DNA of 64,000 bases from Tsuneonella flava (GTDB taxonomy: Bacteria > Pseudomonadota > Alphaproteobacteria > Sphingomonadales > Sphingomonadaceae): the NCBI RefSeq assembly GCF_002870965.1, contig NZ_PHSO01000005.1, positions 62,001 through 126,000 on the forward strand, read 5' to 3'. Shown piece after piece: positions 25,879 to 34,576 of this stretch. Each line of letters starts with the position of its first letter. Position 1 is the stretch's first letter. The translations under genes were made by a program, and so were the position numbers. Under the pieces are notes generated by a model. That model was given only the letters and a program-made list of their open reading frames with translations. It did not search any database and had not been told where the DNA came from.

Positions 25879-28575
25879 TCAGGTCGTCTCCAGTTTCTCG
25901 TCGAATGCCGCGGCCCAGGCGGCGGCCACTTCCTGCCGCGCCGCTGTAAAGGCATGTAAAAGCGCCGTAAAATCACTCTGCCCACATGCCTCGGCCAGCG
26001 CCTGCGCCGCATCCGCACCGGGCTCCGCAAGGTCGGGCGACAGCAAGCGGCCCGCCACCAGCAAGCGGGTCATCAACTGCCGCGCCTCCACCACGGCGGG
26101 CGGCAGAAGGCCCTGCCCTACCAGCTCTTCGACAGCAATTCCCAGCCGTGGATTGAAAGCCGTGCGTTCGCGTAATTGCAGGTAATGTATCAGGAATTCC
26201 AGATCGACCAGTCCGCCGCGCGCCAGCTTGGCATCAAGCGGACCCTTGGCCGGTTTGTGCCGCGCCATCTCTGCGCGCATCTTCAGCGCATCGGCCCGCA
26301 GCTTCTCCGGGTCGCGTTCCTGATGCAGCACACTGTCGATAGTCGCTTGTAATTGCTGGCGAACTTCGCTCGACCCGGTCAGCGGGCGAGCGCGCGTGAG
26401 CGCCATATGCTCCCACGTCCACGCCTCATTTTTCTGATATTGTTCAAAGCTTTGGAAGCTAACCGCCAGCGGCCCCTGCGCGCCCTGCGGCCGCAGCCGC
26501 GTATCCACTTCGTACAGCGCCCCCTCCGCCGTCGGCACCGACAGCGCCGCGCTGACCCGCTGCGCCAGACGGTTGAAATAGAGCGTGACGCCGAGCGGCC
26601 TGTCCCCGTCCGACTCTCCCTCAAAATCGCCGGAAAACAGATAGATAACGTCAAGGTCGGAGGCATATGTCAGCGCCCCGCCACCGAACCGGCCCAGCCC
26701 CAGCACGACCAGTTCGCGCCCCGGCACGCGCCCATGAACGCGCGCAAACTCCTCCTCCGCTGCCGCCTGCGCCACCAGCAAGGCGGCCTCTGCCGTCCGC
26801 GCCAGCGCGGTGGCGATTTTCAAAGGATCGTGAATAGCTGCAATGGTTTGCAAGCCAAGAGCGAAGCGTTCTTCCCCCGTCACGATACGAATTCGATCGA
26901 GCTTGCGTTCGTAATCGTCGCCCGCTTCGCCCCGCTCCATCTCCGCAGCGAGCTCCTCGACACTGCCCGGCAGATCGAGCGCGGTCTTGTCGATCAGCGC
27001 ATCGAGCAATTCGGGCCGCCGCCCCAATGCATCGGCCAGCGGCGGCGCAAGTATCAGAATTCGCACGAGTTGATCGAGCAGAGCCGGGCGCGCTTCCAGC
27101 AAGCGGAACAGGTTCAGCGCGCTCGGCGCAGCGGCCAGCACCCGTTCCCACCGGTTGATCGCCTGCACCGGATCGGGTGCCTTGGCGAACCGTTCCAGCA
27201 AGGCGGGCAGCAACGCTTCGAACGCACCCCGCGCCGCTTCGGATCGCAAGGCACGGATGCGGCCATCGCTCCATCCTTCGATCCGTTGCGCGAGTTGCGC
27301 CGCCTGAGGAAAGCCAAGCGTTTCCAGCTTATTGGCCAGCGCATCCCCCGCTACCGCAGTTGTTGAGCCGCCTTCGGCATCGTCCGCGATCAGGGCGTCG
27401 TATCGCTCTGCCACTTGCCCCGTGATCGCTTCCAGTTCAGCGATCAGCGCCGCCCCGTCCGCCAATCCATCGAGGCGCGCAACATTGTCCAGCGCATCGC
27501 CCGCAGGCAGCACGTGGGTCTGATGATCCTCCACCATTTGCAACCGGTGTTCGATCGTCCGCAGCCGGTCGTAACTTTCGCCCAGGATACGGGCGTCCTC
27601 GCGCCCGATCCGCCCCGCTTCCGCCAGCGCATCCAGCGTCGCCCGCGTACCGCGCAGCCGCAGTGAGGGATCGCGACCGCCGTGAATAAGCTGATGGGTT
27701 TGCGCGAAAAATTCGACTTCGCGAATACCGCCCCGCCCCAGTTTCACATTGAAGCCCGGCCCCGGCGCGGAAGGCCCGGCATGGCTGGCCCGTATGCGCG
27801 CGGTCAGCCGCCGGATTTCGACTATAGCCCCGAAATCGAGGCTCCGCCGCCATACGAACGGGCGGATCGCCGCCAGAAAATCCTCTCCCGCTACGACATC
27901 CCCGGCGCAGGCACGCGCCCGGATAAAGGCCGCCCGCTCCCACGCCAGTGCGGAGCTTTCATAATGCGACAACGCCGCATTGACCGAGATCGCCAGCGGG
28001 CTGACTTCCGATGCCGGGCGCAGTCGCAAATCGACCCGGAAAACATAGCCTTCGGCGGTGTTTTCGCTCAACATCCGAACAATTTCACGGGCGTAGCGCT
28101 GCGCTGCCTCGCCCGGTTCGTCCCGCTCGCGCCGCGGCAGGGTATCCGGGTCGTAGAGCAGGATCGGGTCGATATCGGAACTGTAGTTCAGTTCCCCCGC
28201 ACCATGTTTGCCCAACGCCAGCGCAATCATCCCGGCAGGCTCCGCATCGGGCACGCGGCTGCGGATAGTGGCGGCAATCGCGCGGTCGAGCGCCCGGTCG
28301 GCCAGCGCCGATAACTCGCTGGTAATCCGCAACAAAGGAAACGCCCCTGCCAGATCGCCAATCGCCAGCGCCGTCGCCAGCGCCAGTCGTTCGCGGCGCA
28401 AGGCGACGCCCGTATCCTCGATCCCGTCACCCGCCGACTTAGCCAGCGCCAGTGCCCCTTCACCGTCGCCGGCAGCCAGCAAGGCCGCCAGTTCCGGCTG
28501 CCGGTCAAGCGCACGGGCAAGGAATGGCGCATGGTTGCGCGCCCGCTCTATCGCTGCTGTCCAGTCTCCACTCAT
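25879..28575 (-). CDS. glnE: Bifunctional glutamine synthetase adenylyltransferase/deadenylylase
   Basis: This 898-aa enzyme adds or removes AMP on glutamine synthetase in response to PII and glutamine. Both nucleotidyltransferase domains are present. The N-terminal one has LGKHGAGELNYSSDID; the C-terminal one has LGRFGGGALTYASDLD. An upstream in-frame start at 28725 would overlap the divergent M28 gene, so ATG 28575 was chosen. It heads an operon with bcp and the DUF455 gene. Confidence 0.95.
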   Translation of the reverse strand: MSGDWTAAIERARNHAPFLARALDRQPELAALLAAGDGEGALALAKSAGDGIEDTGVALRRERLALATALAIGDLAGAFPLLRITSELSALADRALDRAIAATIRSRVPDAEPAGMIALALGKHGAGELNYSSDIDPILLYDPDTLPRRERDEPGEAAQRYAREIVRMLSENTAEGYVFRVDLRLRPASEVSPLAISVNAALSHYESSALAWERAAFIRARACAGDVVAGEDFLAAIRPFVWRRSLDFGAIVEIRRLTARIRASHAGPSAPGPGFNVKLGRGGIREVEFFAQTHQLIHGGRDPSLRLRGTRATLDALAEAGRIGREDARILGESYDRLRTIEHRLQMVEDHQTHVLPAGDALDNVARLDGLADGAALIAELEAITGQVAERYDALIADDAEGGSTTAVAGDALANKLETLGFPQAAQLAQRIEGWSDGRIRALRSEAARGAFEALLPALLERFAKAPDPVQAINRWERVLAAAPSALNLFRLLEARPALLDQLVRILILAPPLADALGRRPELLDALIDKTALDLPGSVEELAAEMERGEAGDDYERKLDRIRIVTGEERFALGLQTIAAIHDPLKIATALARTAEAALLVAQAAAEEEFARVHGRVPGRELVVLGLGRFGGGALTYASDLDVIYLFSGDFEGESDGDRPLGVTLYFNRLAQRVSAALSVPTAEGALYEVDTRLRPQGAQGPLAVSFQSFEQYQKNEAWTWEHMALTRARPLTGSSEVRQQLQATIDSVLHQERDPEKLRADALKMRAEMARHKPAKGPLDAKLARGGLVDLEFLIHYLQLRERTAFNPRLGIAVEELVGQGLLPPAVVEARQLMTRLLVAGRLLSPDLAEPGADAAQALAEACGQSDFTALLHAFTAARQEVAAAWAAAFDEKLETT

Positions 28576-28676
28576 CGCCCGCGTCACTGCCCGTTTGCCC
28601 GCAACGGCGCAAGAACCTGCCCTTGCCCTTGGCCCCGGCCAATGCATAAGAGTGCAGGCAAAGGAGATTTTCCGGT

Positions 28677-30365
28677 ATGATCCGCACCCTGTTCGTTGCA
28701 ACAGCCACGCTCGCGCTTGCTGCATGTGCCACTACACCGGCGCCGGAAGCGCCCACCGCATCGCTCACCAGTGCCGAAGAAGCGGTGGCTCCGTCGATCC
28801 CGATCATGAAGGCCATGACCAAACGCCTTTCCGCCGACGATTTCGAAGGGCGCGCACCCAGCACCGCGACAGAGCCGAAAGTGCTTGATTACATTGAAGC
28901 CGAATTCAAAAAGGCAGGCTTGCAACCGGGCAACAATGGCCAGTGGTTGCAGGAAGTGCCGACAGTGGAAATCACCGGCAGCCATTATACGCCGATGGCG
29001 ATCACCGGCGGTTCGCAGCCGCTGTCGTTTGCATTTGGCGATCAATATGTCGCCACCAGTTACCGCGTTACTCCGCATACCCGTGTCGAGAACAGCCCGC
29101 TGGTCTTCGTCGGCTATGGCATCAACGCCCCCGAACTGGGGTGGAACGATTATGCCGGGGTGGACATGAAGGGCAAAACCGCCGTCATCCTCGTCAACGA
29201 TCCCGACTATGCGATGGAAAGCCAGGACGGGCTCTTCAAAGGGCGCCGGATGACCTATTACGGACGCTGGACCTACAAATTCGAAGAGGCAGCGCGTCAG
29301 GGTGCCGCCGCTGCGATCATCGTGCACGACACCTTCCCCGCCGCCTATGGCTGGAACGTCGTCAATTCGAGCTGGACCGGCGCGCAGTACTATGTCCAGA
29401 AACCGAACAACGCGATGGATCAGACGCAGGCCAATGGCTGGATACAGAAGCCTGCCGCCGAAGCGATCCTGAAAGATGCCGGGATGGATCTCGCTACGCT
29501 GACCGCAGCCGCGCAGAAGAAGGGATTCAAGGCGGTACCGCTGGGCCTCAATGTCAGCTTCGGGTTCGACAATGCGATCCGCAAATCGACATCGCATAAC
29601 GTGGTCGGCATCCTGCCGGGCAAGACCCGGCCCGACGAATATGTGCTCTATTCCGCGCACTGGGACCACCTGGGCCGCTGCACCCCCGATGCCACCGGCG
29701 ACGATATCTGCAACGGGGCCGTCGACAACGCCACCGGCGTCGGCGCAATCACGGCACTGGCCGATGCCAGCCACCGTGCGGGCGGTGCCGAACGCAGCCA
29801 GGTATTTATTGCGCTGACGCTGGAGGAATCGGGCCTGCTCGGTTCGGAGTACTACGCACAGAACCCGATCTATCCACTCAACCGCACCGTTGGCGGCGTG
29901 AATATCGATGCACTGCTGCCCGGCGGACGGGTGCGGGATTATGCGATGACCGGTGGCGACAAATCGGACCTCAACGACCTGTTCCGGCAGGCTCTGAAAG
30001 AACAGGGGCTGGTCGAAGCCCCTGAAGGCACACCTGAAAAGGGGCACTATTACCGTTCCGACCACTTCAGCCTTGCCAAGCGCGGGGTGCCGATGTTCAC
30101 CGCCGGACGTGGCAGCGACTGGGTCGATGGCGGCAAGGAAGCAGGCGAGGCCGCAGAGGAAGAATACACCAAGCACCACTACCATGCGCCGAGCGACGAA
30201 TGGTCGGACAACTGGAACTGGGCCGGGCTGGCGCAGGATCTGGCGCTCTATTACCGTCTGGGGCAGATGCTGGCCAACGGCGACACATGGCCCAACTGGC
30301 GCGCCACCGACGAATTCCGCGCCATTCGCGACAAGTCCTGTGCCGCCCATTCGGGCGGCTGCTGA
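28677..30365 (+). CDS. M28-family metallopeptidase lipoprotein
   Basis: This 562-aa predicted lipoprotein has lipobox LAAC with Cys17. It has an M28 zinc-peptidase domain interrupted by a PA domain (about 130-330, VFVGYGINAPELGW). Metal ligands are visible in LYSAHWDHLG, NGAVDNATG, LEESGLLGSEYY and a late YHAPSDEW. It probably degrades peptides in the periplasm or at the outer membrane. The ribosome site AAAGGAGA is clear. It is divergent from glnE; the agmatine deiminase gene starts 22 bp after its stop. Confidence 0.92.
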   Translation: MIRTLFVATATLALAACATTPAPEAPTASLTSAEEAVAPSIPIMKAMTKRLSADDFEGRAPSTATEPKVLDYIEAEFKKAGLQPGNNGQWLQEVPTVEITGSHYTPMAITGGSQPLSFAFGDQYVATSYRVTPHTRVENSPLVFVGYGINAPELGWNDYAGVDMKGKTAVILVNDPDYAMESQDGLFKGRRMTYYGRWTYKFEEAARQGAAAAIIVHDTFPAAYGWNVVNSSWTGAQYYVQKPNNAMDQTQANGWIQKPAAEAILKDAGMDLATLTAAAQKKGFKAVPLGLNVSFGFDNAIRKSTSHNVVGILPGKTRPDEYVLYSAHWDHLGRCTPDATGDDICNGAVDNATGVGAITALADASHRAGGAERSQVFIALTLEESGLLGSEYYAQNPIYPLNRTVGGVNIDALLPGGRVRDYAMTGGDKSDLNDLFRQALKEQGLVEAPEGTPEKGHYYRSDHFSLAKRGVPMFTAGRGSDWVDGGKEAGEAAEEEYTKHHYHAPSDEWSDNWNWAGLAQDLALYYRLGQMLANGDTWPNWRATDEFRAIRDKSCAAHSGGC

Positions 30366-30387
30366 TCCTGCCGACCGGATACGCCAG

Positions 30388-31374
30388 ATGACCGCACGTA
30401 TGCCGCCCGAATGGGCTCCGCAGGATTGGCTGTGGATCGGTTTTCCGCACGATGCGGACGAATGGCCCGGCTTCCTCGAACCGGCGCAGGAACAGATCGC
30501 TGCATTCGCCAATGCCGTGGCGGAAAGCGGGCAGGACGTGCGCCTGCTGGTGCGCGATGGCGCCAACGAAGCGCGAGCGAGATCGCTCCTCTCCGGCGCG
30601 GTCAGGCTGGAACGGCGCGTTTATGGCGATGTCTGGTTACGCGATACCGGCCCCTTAGTGCGCGAGGACGGATCGGCGCTACGCTGCCGTTTCAACGGGT
30701 GGGGCGGCAAATACCTGATGGATGGCGACCAGACCATCGGTGCGGAGCTGGCGCGCGATGCAGGCCTGCCCGTGGTGGAGAGCGACTGGATTTTGGAAGG
30801 CGGCGCACTCGATGGCGACGGCACCGGGCTGGTCGCCACCACCGAACAGTGCCTGCTCAACCCCAATCGCAACCCCGATCTTTCGCGAGATGATATCGAG
30901 GCACGGCTCGCCCGCGACCTTGGGTTCGACCGGGTGCTGTGGCTGGGTGACGGACTGATAAACGATCACACCGACGGACACGTGGATAATCTGGCCCGTT
31001 TCGTTGGCCCTAACAGGCTGGCTCTGCCGCGCGCCACAGGGCCTAACGATCCGAATGCCGCGATCTACGCCGATGCCAGGGCGCGCGCGCAGGACTTCGG
31101 GGTGGAGGTATGCGAAATCCCCTCACCCGGCCTGATTACCCGCGGCGATTGGGTCGAACCGGCCAGCTACGCCAATTTCGCTATTACGAGTCATCTGGTC
31201 GTCGTGCCGACATTTGGTTCCCAGCACGATGAAGACGGTGTCGCTGCTATCGCGGAGCTGTTCCCGGACCGGGCGACCATTGGCCTGCCGGGAGATGCGG
31301 TGCTGGCAGGCGGCGGCGGGTTCCACTGTGCCAGCCAGCAGATGCCGCGCCTGCGATCACACGGACACCCTTAA
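30388..31374 (+). CDS. Agmatine deiminase family protein
   Basis: This 328-aa guanidine-group hydrolase probably converts agmatine to N-carbamoylputrescine. The catalytic Cys314 is in GGGGFHCASQQMP, where the family usually has GGGNIHCITQQ. Other family motifs are YGDVWLRDTGP, NGWGGKY and DHTDGHVDN. The Gly for Asn change before the catalytic His-Cys is mild. It is a probable second gene of the M28 operon. Peptidyl-arginine deiminase-like activity on another guanidine is possible. Confidence 0.9.
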   Translation: MTARMPPEWAPQDWLWIGFPHDADEWPGFLEPAQEQIAAFANAVAESGQDVRLLVRDGANEARARSLLSGAVRLERRVYGDVWLRDTGPLVREDGSALRCRFNGWGGKYLMDGDQTIGAELARDAGLPVVESDWILEGGALDGDGTGLVATTEQCLLNPNRNPDLSRDDIEARLARDLGFDRVLWLGDGLINDHTDGHVDNLARFVGPNRLALPRATGPNDPNAAIYADARARAQDFGVEVCEIPSPGLITRGDWVEPASYANFAITSHLVVVPTFGSQHDEDGVAAIAELFPDRATIGLPGDAVLAGGGGFHCASQQMPRLRSHGHP

Positions 31375-31375
31375 C

Positions 31376-31390
31376 TTAACCACTCGTTAG
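31376..31390 (+). promoter_or_regulatory. Candidate CtrA-binding site
   Basis: TTAACCACTCGTTAG fits the CtrA pattern TTAA-N7-TTAA with one mismatch, including the frequent TTAACCA left half. It lies just after the agmatine deiminase stop and 23 bp before the ATG of the 41-aa ORF. Confidence 0.45.
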
Positions 31391-31413
31391 GAAACCGGGC
31401 GCACAATGGTCGC

Positions 31414-31539
31414 ATGGCCACGGCAATCGCCCTTGCAAAAACAACCTTGGAGCATCGCGCATTCGCAATGGCGCGTACGCTGATCGTTAGCGGGTGCGCC
31501 CTCGCCCTGATCTTCGCCGATCGCGCGTTGCCGTTCTGA
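31414..31539 (+). CDS. Possible 41-aa membrane peptide
   Basis: The frame starts ATGGCCACGGCAATC and ends at a TGA 1 bp before the convergent tauE stop. The product has a C-terminal hydrophobic segment (TLIVSGCALALIFA) and could insert in the membrane. There is no clear ribosome site, so it would be leaderless if the CtrA-like box at 31376-31390 acts as the -35 region. It is supported only by frame, composition and context. Confidence 0.3.
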   Translation: MATAIALAKTTLEHRAFAMARTLIVSGCALALIFADRALPF

Positions 31540-31540
31540 G

Positions 31541-32287
31541 TTAGCTGAGCAGCTTCACCAGCGCCACAGCCGCCGCAGCGGCCAGCATCAGCGCGACAAA
31601 GCTGCGCCACAGCCTGTCGCTGACTTTCCCGAATGCCTGCGAGCCCAGCCAGTTGCCCACCAGCACCGCCGGGAACAACAGCGCCGCCAGCACCAGATAG
31701 TGCCACTCCAGCACCCCCAGCGCCGCACCCGAAACGAGGCTGCTGGCCGATGCGATGGTGAAAATCAGCAGCATCGACGCCTTTGCCACATGCCGCGGGA
31801 TAGCTCTGCCAACATAGTATGGCACGACAGGCGGACCGGGCATCCCGGCAAAACCAGTCAACAGCCCAGTGGCAATACCTGTTGCGCCAGTGTGCAAATG
31901 CCCCGGCAAATCCGCTGCGCGCTGCGGTAGCAGGATTGCAGCAAACGCTGACAGCGCGACGAAAGCGATCAGCACGCGGGCAATATCCGGGGGCGTGATC
32001 GAGAGGAGCCACAATCCAGGCGCAACCGCCAGAACAACCCATGCGGCGATGATCAATGCAGACCGCTCCGCATGGCGGGCGATGAAACGCGCGTCGCTCA
32101 GCCCGATCAGCACCGACACACCATTGGTGACCAGCACCGCCTCCACCGGAGTAACCGCCAATGCCAGAACCGGCACCAGCAGGATCGCCATGCCGAACCC
32201 GGCCAGCCCGCGCACAAACGCCGCAACAAACGCAGTCGCCAACGCCGCGACAATCTGAATAAGGGTAAACCCGGCGAGTGCGATCAC
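31541..32287 (-). CDS. TauE/SafE-family sulfite exporter-like membrane protein
   Basis: This 248-aa protein has about eight hydrophobic segments and the two-repeat layout of TauE/SafE anion exporters. The N-terminal repeat motif FVRGLAGFGMAI and the mid-protein repeat TGLLTGFAGMPGPPVV are visible. The substrate is unknown; organosulfonates or sulfite are typical. It lies 22 bp downstream of thrS on the same strand, so it may share the thrS transcript. Confidence 0.88.
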   Translation of the reverse strand: MIALAGFTLIQIVAALATAFVAAFVRGLAGFGMAILLVPVLALAVTPVEAVLVTNGVSVLIGLSDARFIARHAERSALIIAAWVVLAVAPGLWLLSITPPDIARVLIAFVALSAFAAILLPQRAADLPGHLHTGATGIATGLLTGFAGMPGPPVVPYYVGRAIPRHVAKASMLLIFTIASASSLVSGAALGVLEWHYLVLAALLFPAVLVGNWLGSQAFGKVSDRLWRSFVALMLAAAAAVALVKLLS

Positions 32288-32309
32288 ATGCGAAGGTCCG
32301 TCAAGCAGA

Positions 32310-34307
32310 TCAACGCAGATCGGGCGGTGTCGCCTCGCCCTTCAGCATCGCAATCGCTTCAGCGAGCGGGAGAACTTTCTGCTGCTGCTCACCCAATGTG
32401 CGGATCGCGACTGTGCCCTCGTCCGCCTCGCGCTTGCCGACGACCAGCAAGTGCGGAACTTTCGCGTGGCTATGTTCGCGCACCTTGTAGTTGATCTTCT
32501 CGTTACGCAGATCGGTTTCGGTACGAATGCCCGCCGCCGTCAACTGCGCGGCGACATCGTTGGCATAGTCATCCGCGTCGGACACAATCGTTGCGACAAC
32601 TGCCTGCGTCGGTGCCAGCCATAGCGGCAGGCGACCTGCATTGTGTTCGATCAGGATGCCGATAAACCGTTCATACGAACCGAAGATCGCACGGTGCAGC
32701 ATGACCGGACGATGTTTCTCGCCGTCTTCCCCGACGTAGCTGGCATCGAGCCGTTCGGGCAGCACTCGGTCCGACTGGATCGTGCCAACCTGCCAAGTGC
32801 GGCCGATGGCGTCGGTAAGGTGCCATTCCAGCTTGGGCGCATAGAACGCGCCTTCGCCCAGCAGCTCTTCCCATCCGTATTCTTCGGTCGCCATGCCCGC
32901 ATCGGCCACGGCCTGACGCAGTTCGTCCTCAGCCTTGTCCCAATCGGCATCGGAGCCGTACCGCTGCTCAGGCCGCAGAGCCAGTTTGACCGAATAGGTA
33001 AAGCCGAAGTCGCGATAGATCCGGTCGGCCAGTTCGCAGAACTTGCGGACTTCATCAACGATCTGATCTTCCCGGCAGAAAATATGCGCGTCGTCCTGCG
33101 TGAACTGACGCACACGCATCAGGCCGTGCAGCGCCCCATGCGGTTCGTTGCGGTGGCAACAGCCGTTTTCGTAAATCCGCATCGGCAGATCGCGATACGA
33201 TTTGATGCCCTGCCGGAAAATCAGCACGTGCGCCGGGCAATTCATCGGCTTCAGCGCCATCCACGCCGCATCGTCCGACACCAGCGGCCCTTCGTCTTCC
33301 ACATTGGGCACTTCGTCGGGGATGACGAACATATTCTCGCGATATTTGCCCCAGTGGCCGGACTGTTCCCACTGGCGGGCATCCATTACTTGCGGGGTCT
33401 TTACTTCGCGATAGCCCGCCGCATCGATCGCGCGGCGCATATATGCTTCCAGTTCACGCCAGATGCGGAAGCCCTTGGGGTGCCAGAACACGCTGCCGTG
33501 CGCTTCTTCCTGCAGGTGGAACAGGTCCATCTCCCGGCCCAGTTTGCGGTGGTCGCGCTTGGCGGCTTCTTCCAGCCGATGAAGGTGTTCGTTAAGCTGC
33601 TTCTTGTTGAGCCAGCCAGTCCCGTAGATACGCGTAAGCTGCGCGTTGTTCTGGTCGCCGCGCCAGTAAGCGCCCGCCACTCGCATCAACTTGAACGCCT
33701 GCGGATCAAGCTTGCCCGTGCTTGGCAAGTGTGGGCCCCTGCACATGTCGAGCCAGTCTTCACCCGACCAGTACACCGTCAGGTCTTCACCTTCCGGCAG
33801 TTCTTTCGCCCATTCGGCCTTGAACACTTCGCCTTCCGATTGCCAGCGGGCGATCAGATCTTCGCGGTTCCACACTTCGCGGCGCAACGGTTTGTCAGCC
33901 GCGATGATCCGCCGCATTTCTTCTTCGATGGCGGGCAGATCGTCCATGCTGAACGGATCGCGACTGTCGGGCGCCTTCACGTCATAATAGAACCCGTCAT
34001 CGGTCGCGGGACCGAACGTGATCTGCGTTCCCGGCCACAGCGACTGAATCGCTTCGGCCAGAACGTGCGCGTAATCGTGGCGCGCCAGTTCGAGGGCATC
34101 CGCCTCGTCGCGCGCGGTGACCAGCGCCAGTTGCGCGTCGCCATCGAACGGCCGCGTCAGATCGCGCAGTTCGCCGTCGACCCGCGCTGCCAGCGCCGCC
34201 TTGGCCAGCCCCGGCCCGATAGAGGCCGCAACATCGGCAGGCGTAGAACCAACCGGCATTTCCTTTACCGATCCGTCAGGGAGAGCGATCTTGAGCAGTT
34301 CCGTCAT
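32310..34307 (-). CDS. thrS: Threonine--tRNA ligase
   Basis: This 665-aa class II synthetase has an N-terminal TGS domain (about 1-63), the editing domain ([21 protein letters not shown]), the catalytic core with motif 2 ([17 protein letters not shown]) and zinc ligands (MNCPAH), and a C-terminal anticodon-binding domain. ATG 34307 was chosen because the protein then starts [13 protein letters not shown] like other ThrS. The 193 nt between it and the leader start (34500) are not part of thrS, although the frame stays open. A threonine leader peptide and alternative hairpins precede it. Confidence 0.97.
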   Translation of the reverse strand: MTELLKIALPDGSVKEMPVGSTPADVAASIGPGLAKAALAARVDGELRDLTRPFDGDAQLALVTARDEADALELARHDYAHVLAEAIQSLWPGTQITFGPATDDGFYYDVKAPDSRDPFSMDDLPAIEEEMRRIIAADKPLRREVWNREDLIARWQSEGEVFKAEWAKELPEGEDLTVYWSGEDWLDMCRGPHLPSTGKLDPQAFKLMRVAGAYWRGDQNNAQLTRIYGTGWLNKKQLNEHLHRLEEAAKRDHRKLGREMDLFHLQEEAHGSVFWHPKGFRIWRELEAYMRRAIDAAGYREVKTPQVMDARQWEQSGHWGKYRENMFVIPDEVPNVEDEGPLVSDDAAWMALKPMNCPAHVLIFRQGIKSYRDLPMRIYENGCCHRNEPHGALHGLMRVRQFTQDDAHIFCREDQIVDEVRKFCELADRIYRDFGFTYSVKLALRPEQRYGSDADWDKAEDELRQAVADAGMATEEYGWEELLGEGAFYAPKLEWHLTDAIGRTWQVGTIQSDRVLPERLDASYVGEDGEKHRPVMLHRAIFGSYERFIGILIEHNAGRLPLWLAPTQAVVATIVSDADDYANDVAAQLTAAGIRTETDLRNEKINYKVREHSHAKVPHLLVVGKREADEGTVAIRTLGEQQQKVLPLAEAIAMLKGEATPPDLR

Positions 34308-34402
34308 CGTATCCGTCCATTTGGTATGGCGCGCCCATGACACAGGCAGGCGCAAACCGGAAGGCGTCGGATTACAATTCGCGAATTCGGGAGGTGACGC
34401 CA

Positions 34403-34469
34403 TGCCGCCCGAACCCGGGCGGCAGGAGCCGTACCTAGCGCACGACCGCCTGCCCCCGGATCGCGGGGG
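34403..34469 (-). promoter_or_regulatory. Candidate thrS attenuator: three overlapping hairpins
   Basis: On the minus-strand RNA, hairpin 1 (34453-34469, CCCCCG/CGGGGG with 5-nt loop) follows the Thr codons. The 3' side of hairpin 1, extended to 34449, can instead pair over 11 bp with one bulge to 34414-34426 (CCGGGGGCAGG with CCTGCCGCCCGG). This would block the 9-bp hairpin 34403-34424 (GCCGCCCG, GGTT loop). The structures are mutually exclusive, as in amino-acid attenuators. No U-tract follows the last hairpin, so Rho or translation may be the output. Confidence 0.65.
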
Positions 34470-34500
34470 TAGTGGTGGTAGTGGCACGAATTTGCATCAT
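34435..34500 (-). CDS. Threonine-rich leader peptide of thrS
   Basis: This 21-aa reading frame begins [12 protein letters not shown] and contains five consecutive Thr codons (ACT ACC ACC ACT ACC, 34482-34468). It ends at TAG (34437-34435), 127 nt upstream of the thrS start. Stalling on threonine codons when charged tRNA-Thr is scarce would control the downstream hairpins. There is no ribosome site before ATGATG. A TATATG element 8 nt upstream suggests the mRNA starts at or near the ATG, as in the leaderless trpL of Sinorhizobium. Confidence 0.7.
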   Translation of the reverse strand: MMQIRATTTTTPAIRGQAVVR

Positions 34501-34576
34501 CGCGCTGGCATATAGGCACGAAAGGTTAAGCGGTCGAGGCCTATCGGTTGAATGAGCGATACGGCCCCCAGTCGAT

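Noticed and set aside
32643-34340. 565-codon plus-strand frame antisense to thrS
   Set aside because: Shadow of thrS; no motifs, and it would need to ignore a well-supported gene.
34308-34487. N-terminal extension of thrS in the same frame
   Set aside because: The frame is open, but the sequence is Pro/Arg-rich, lacks homology to ThrS N-termini and spans the leader peptide and hairpins.
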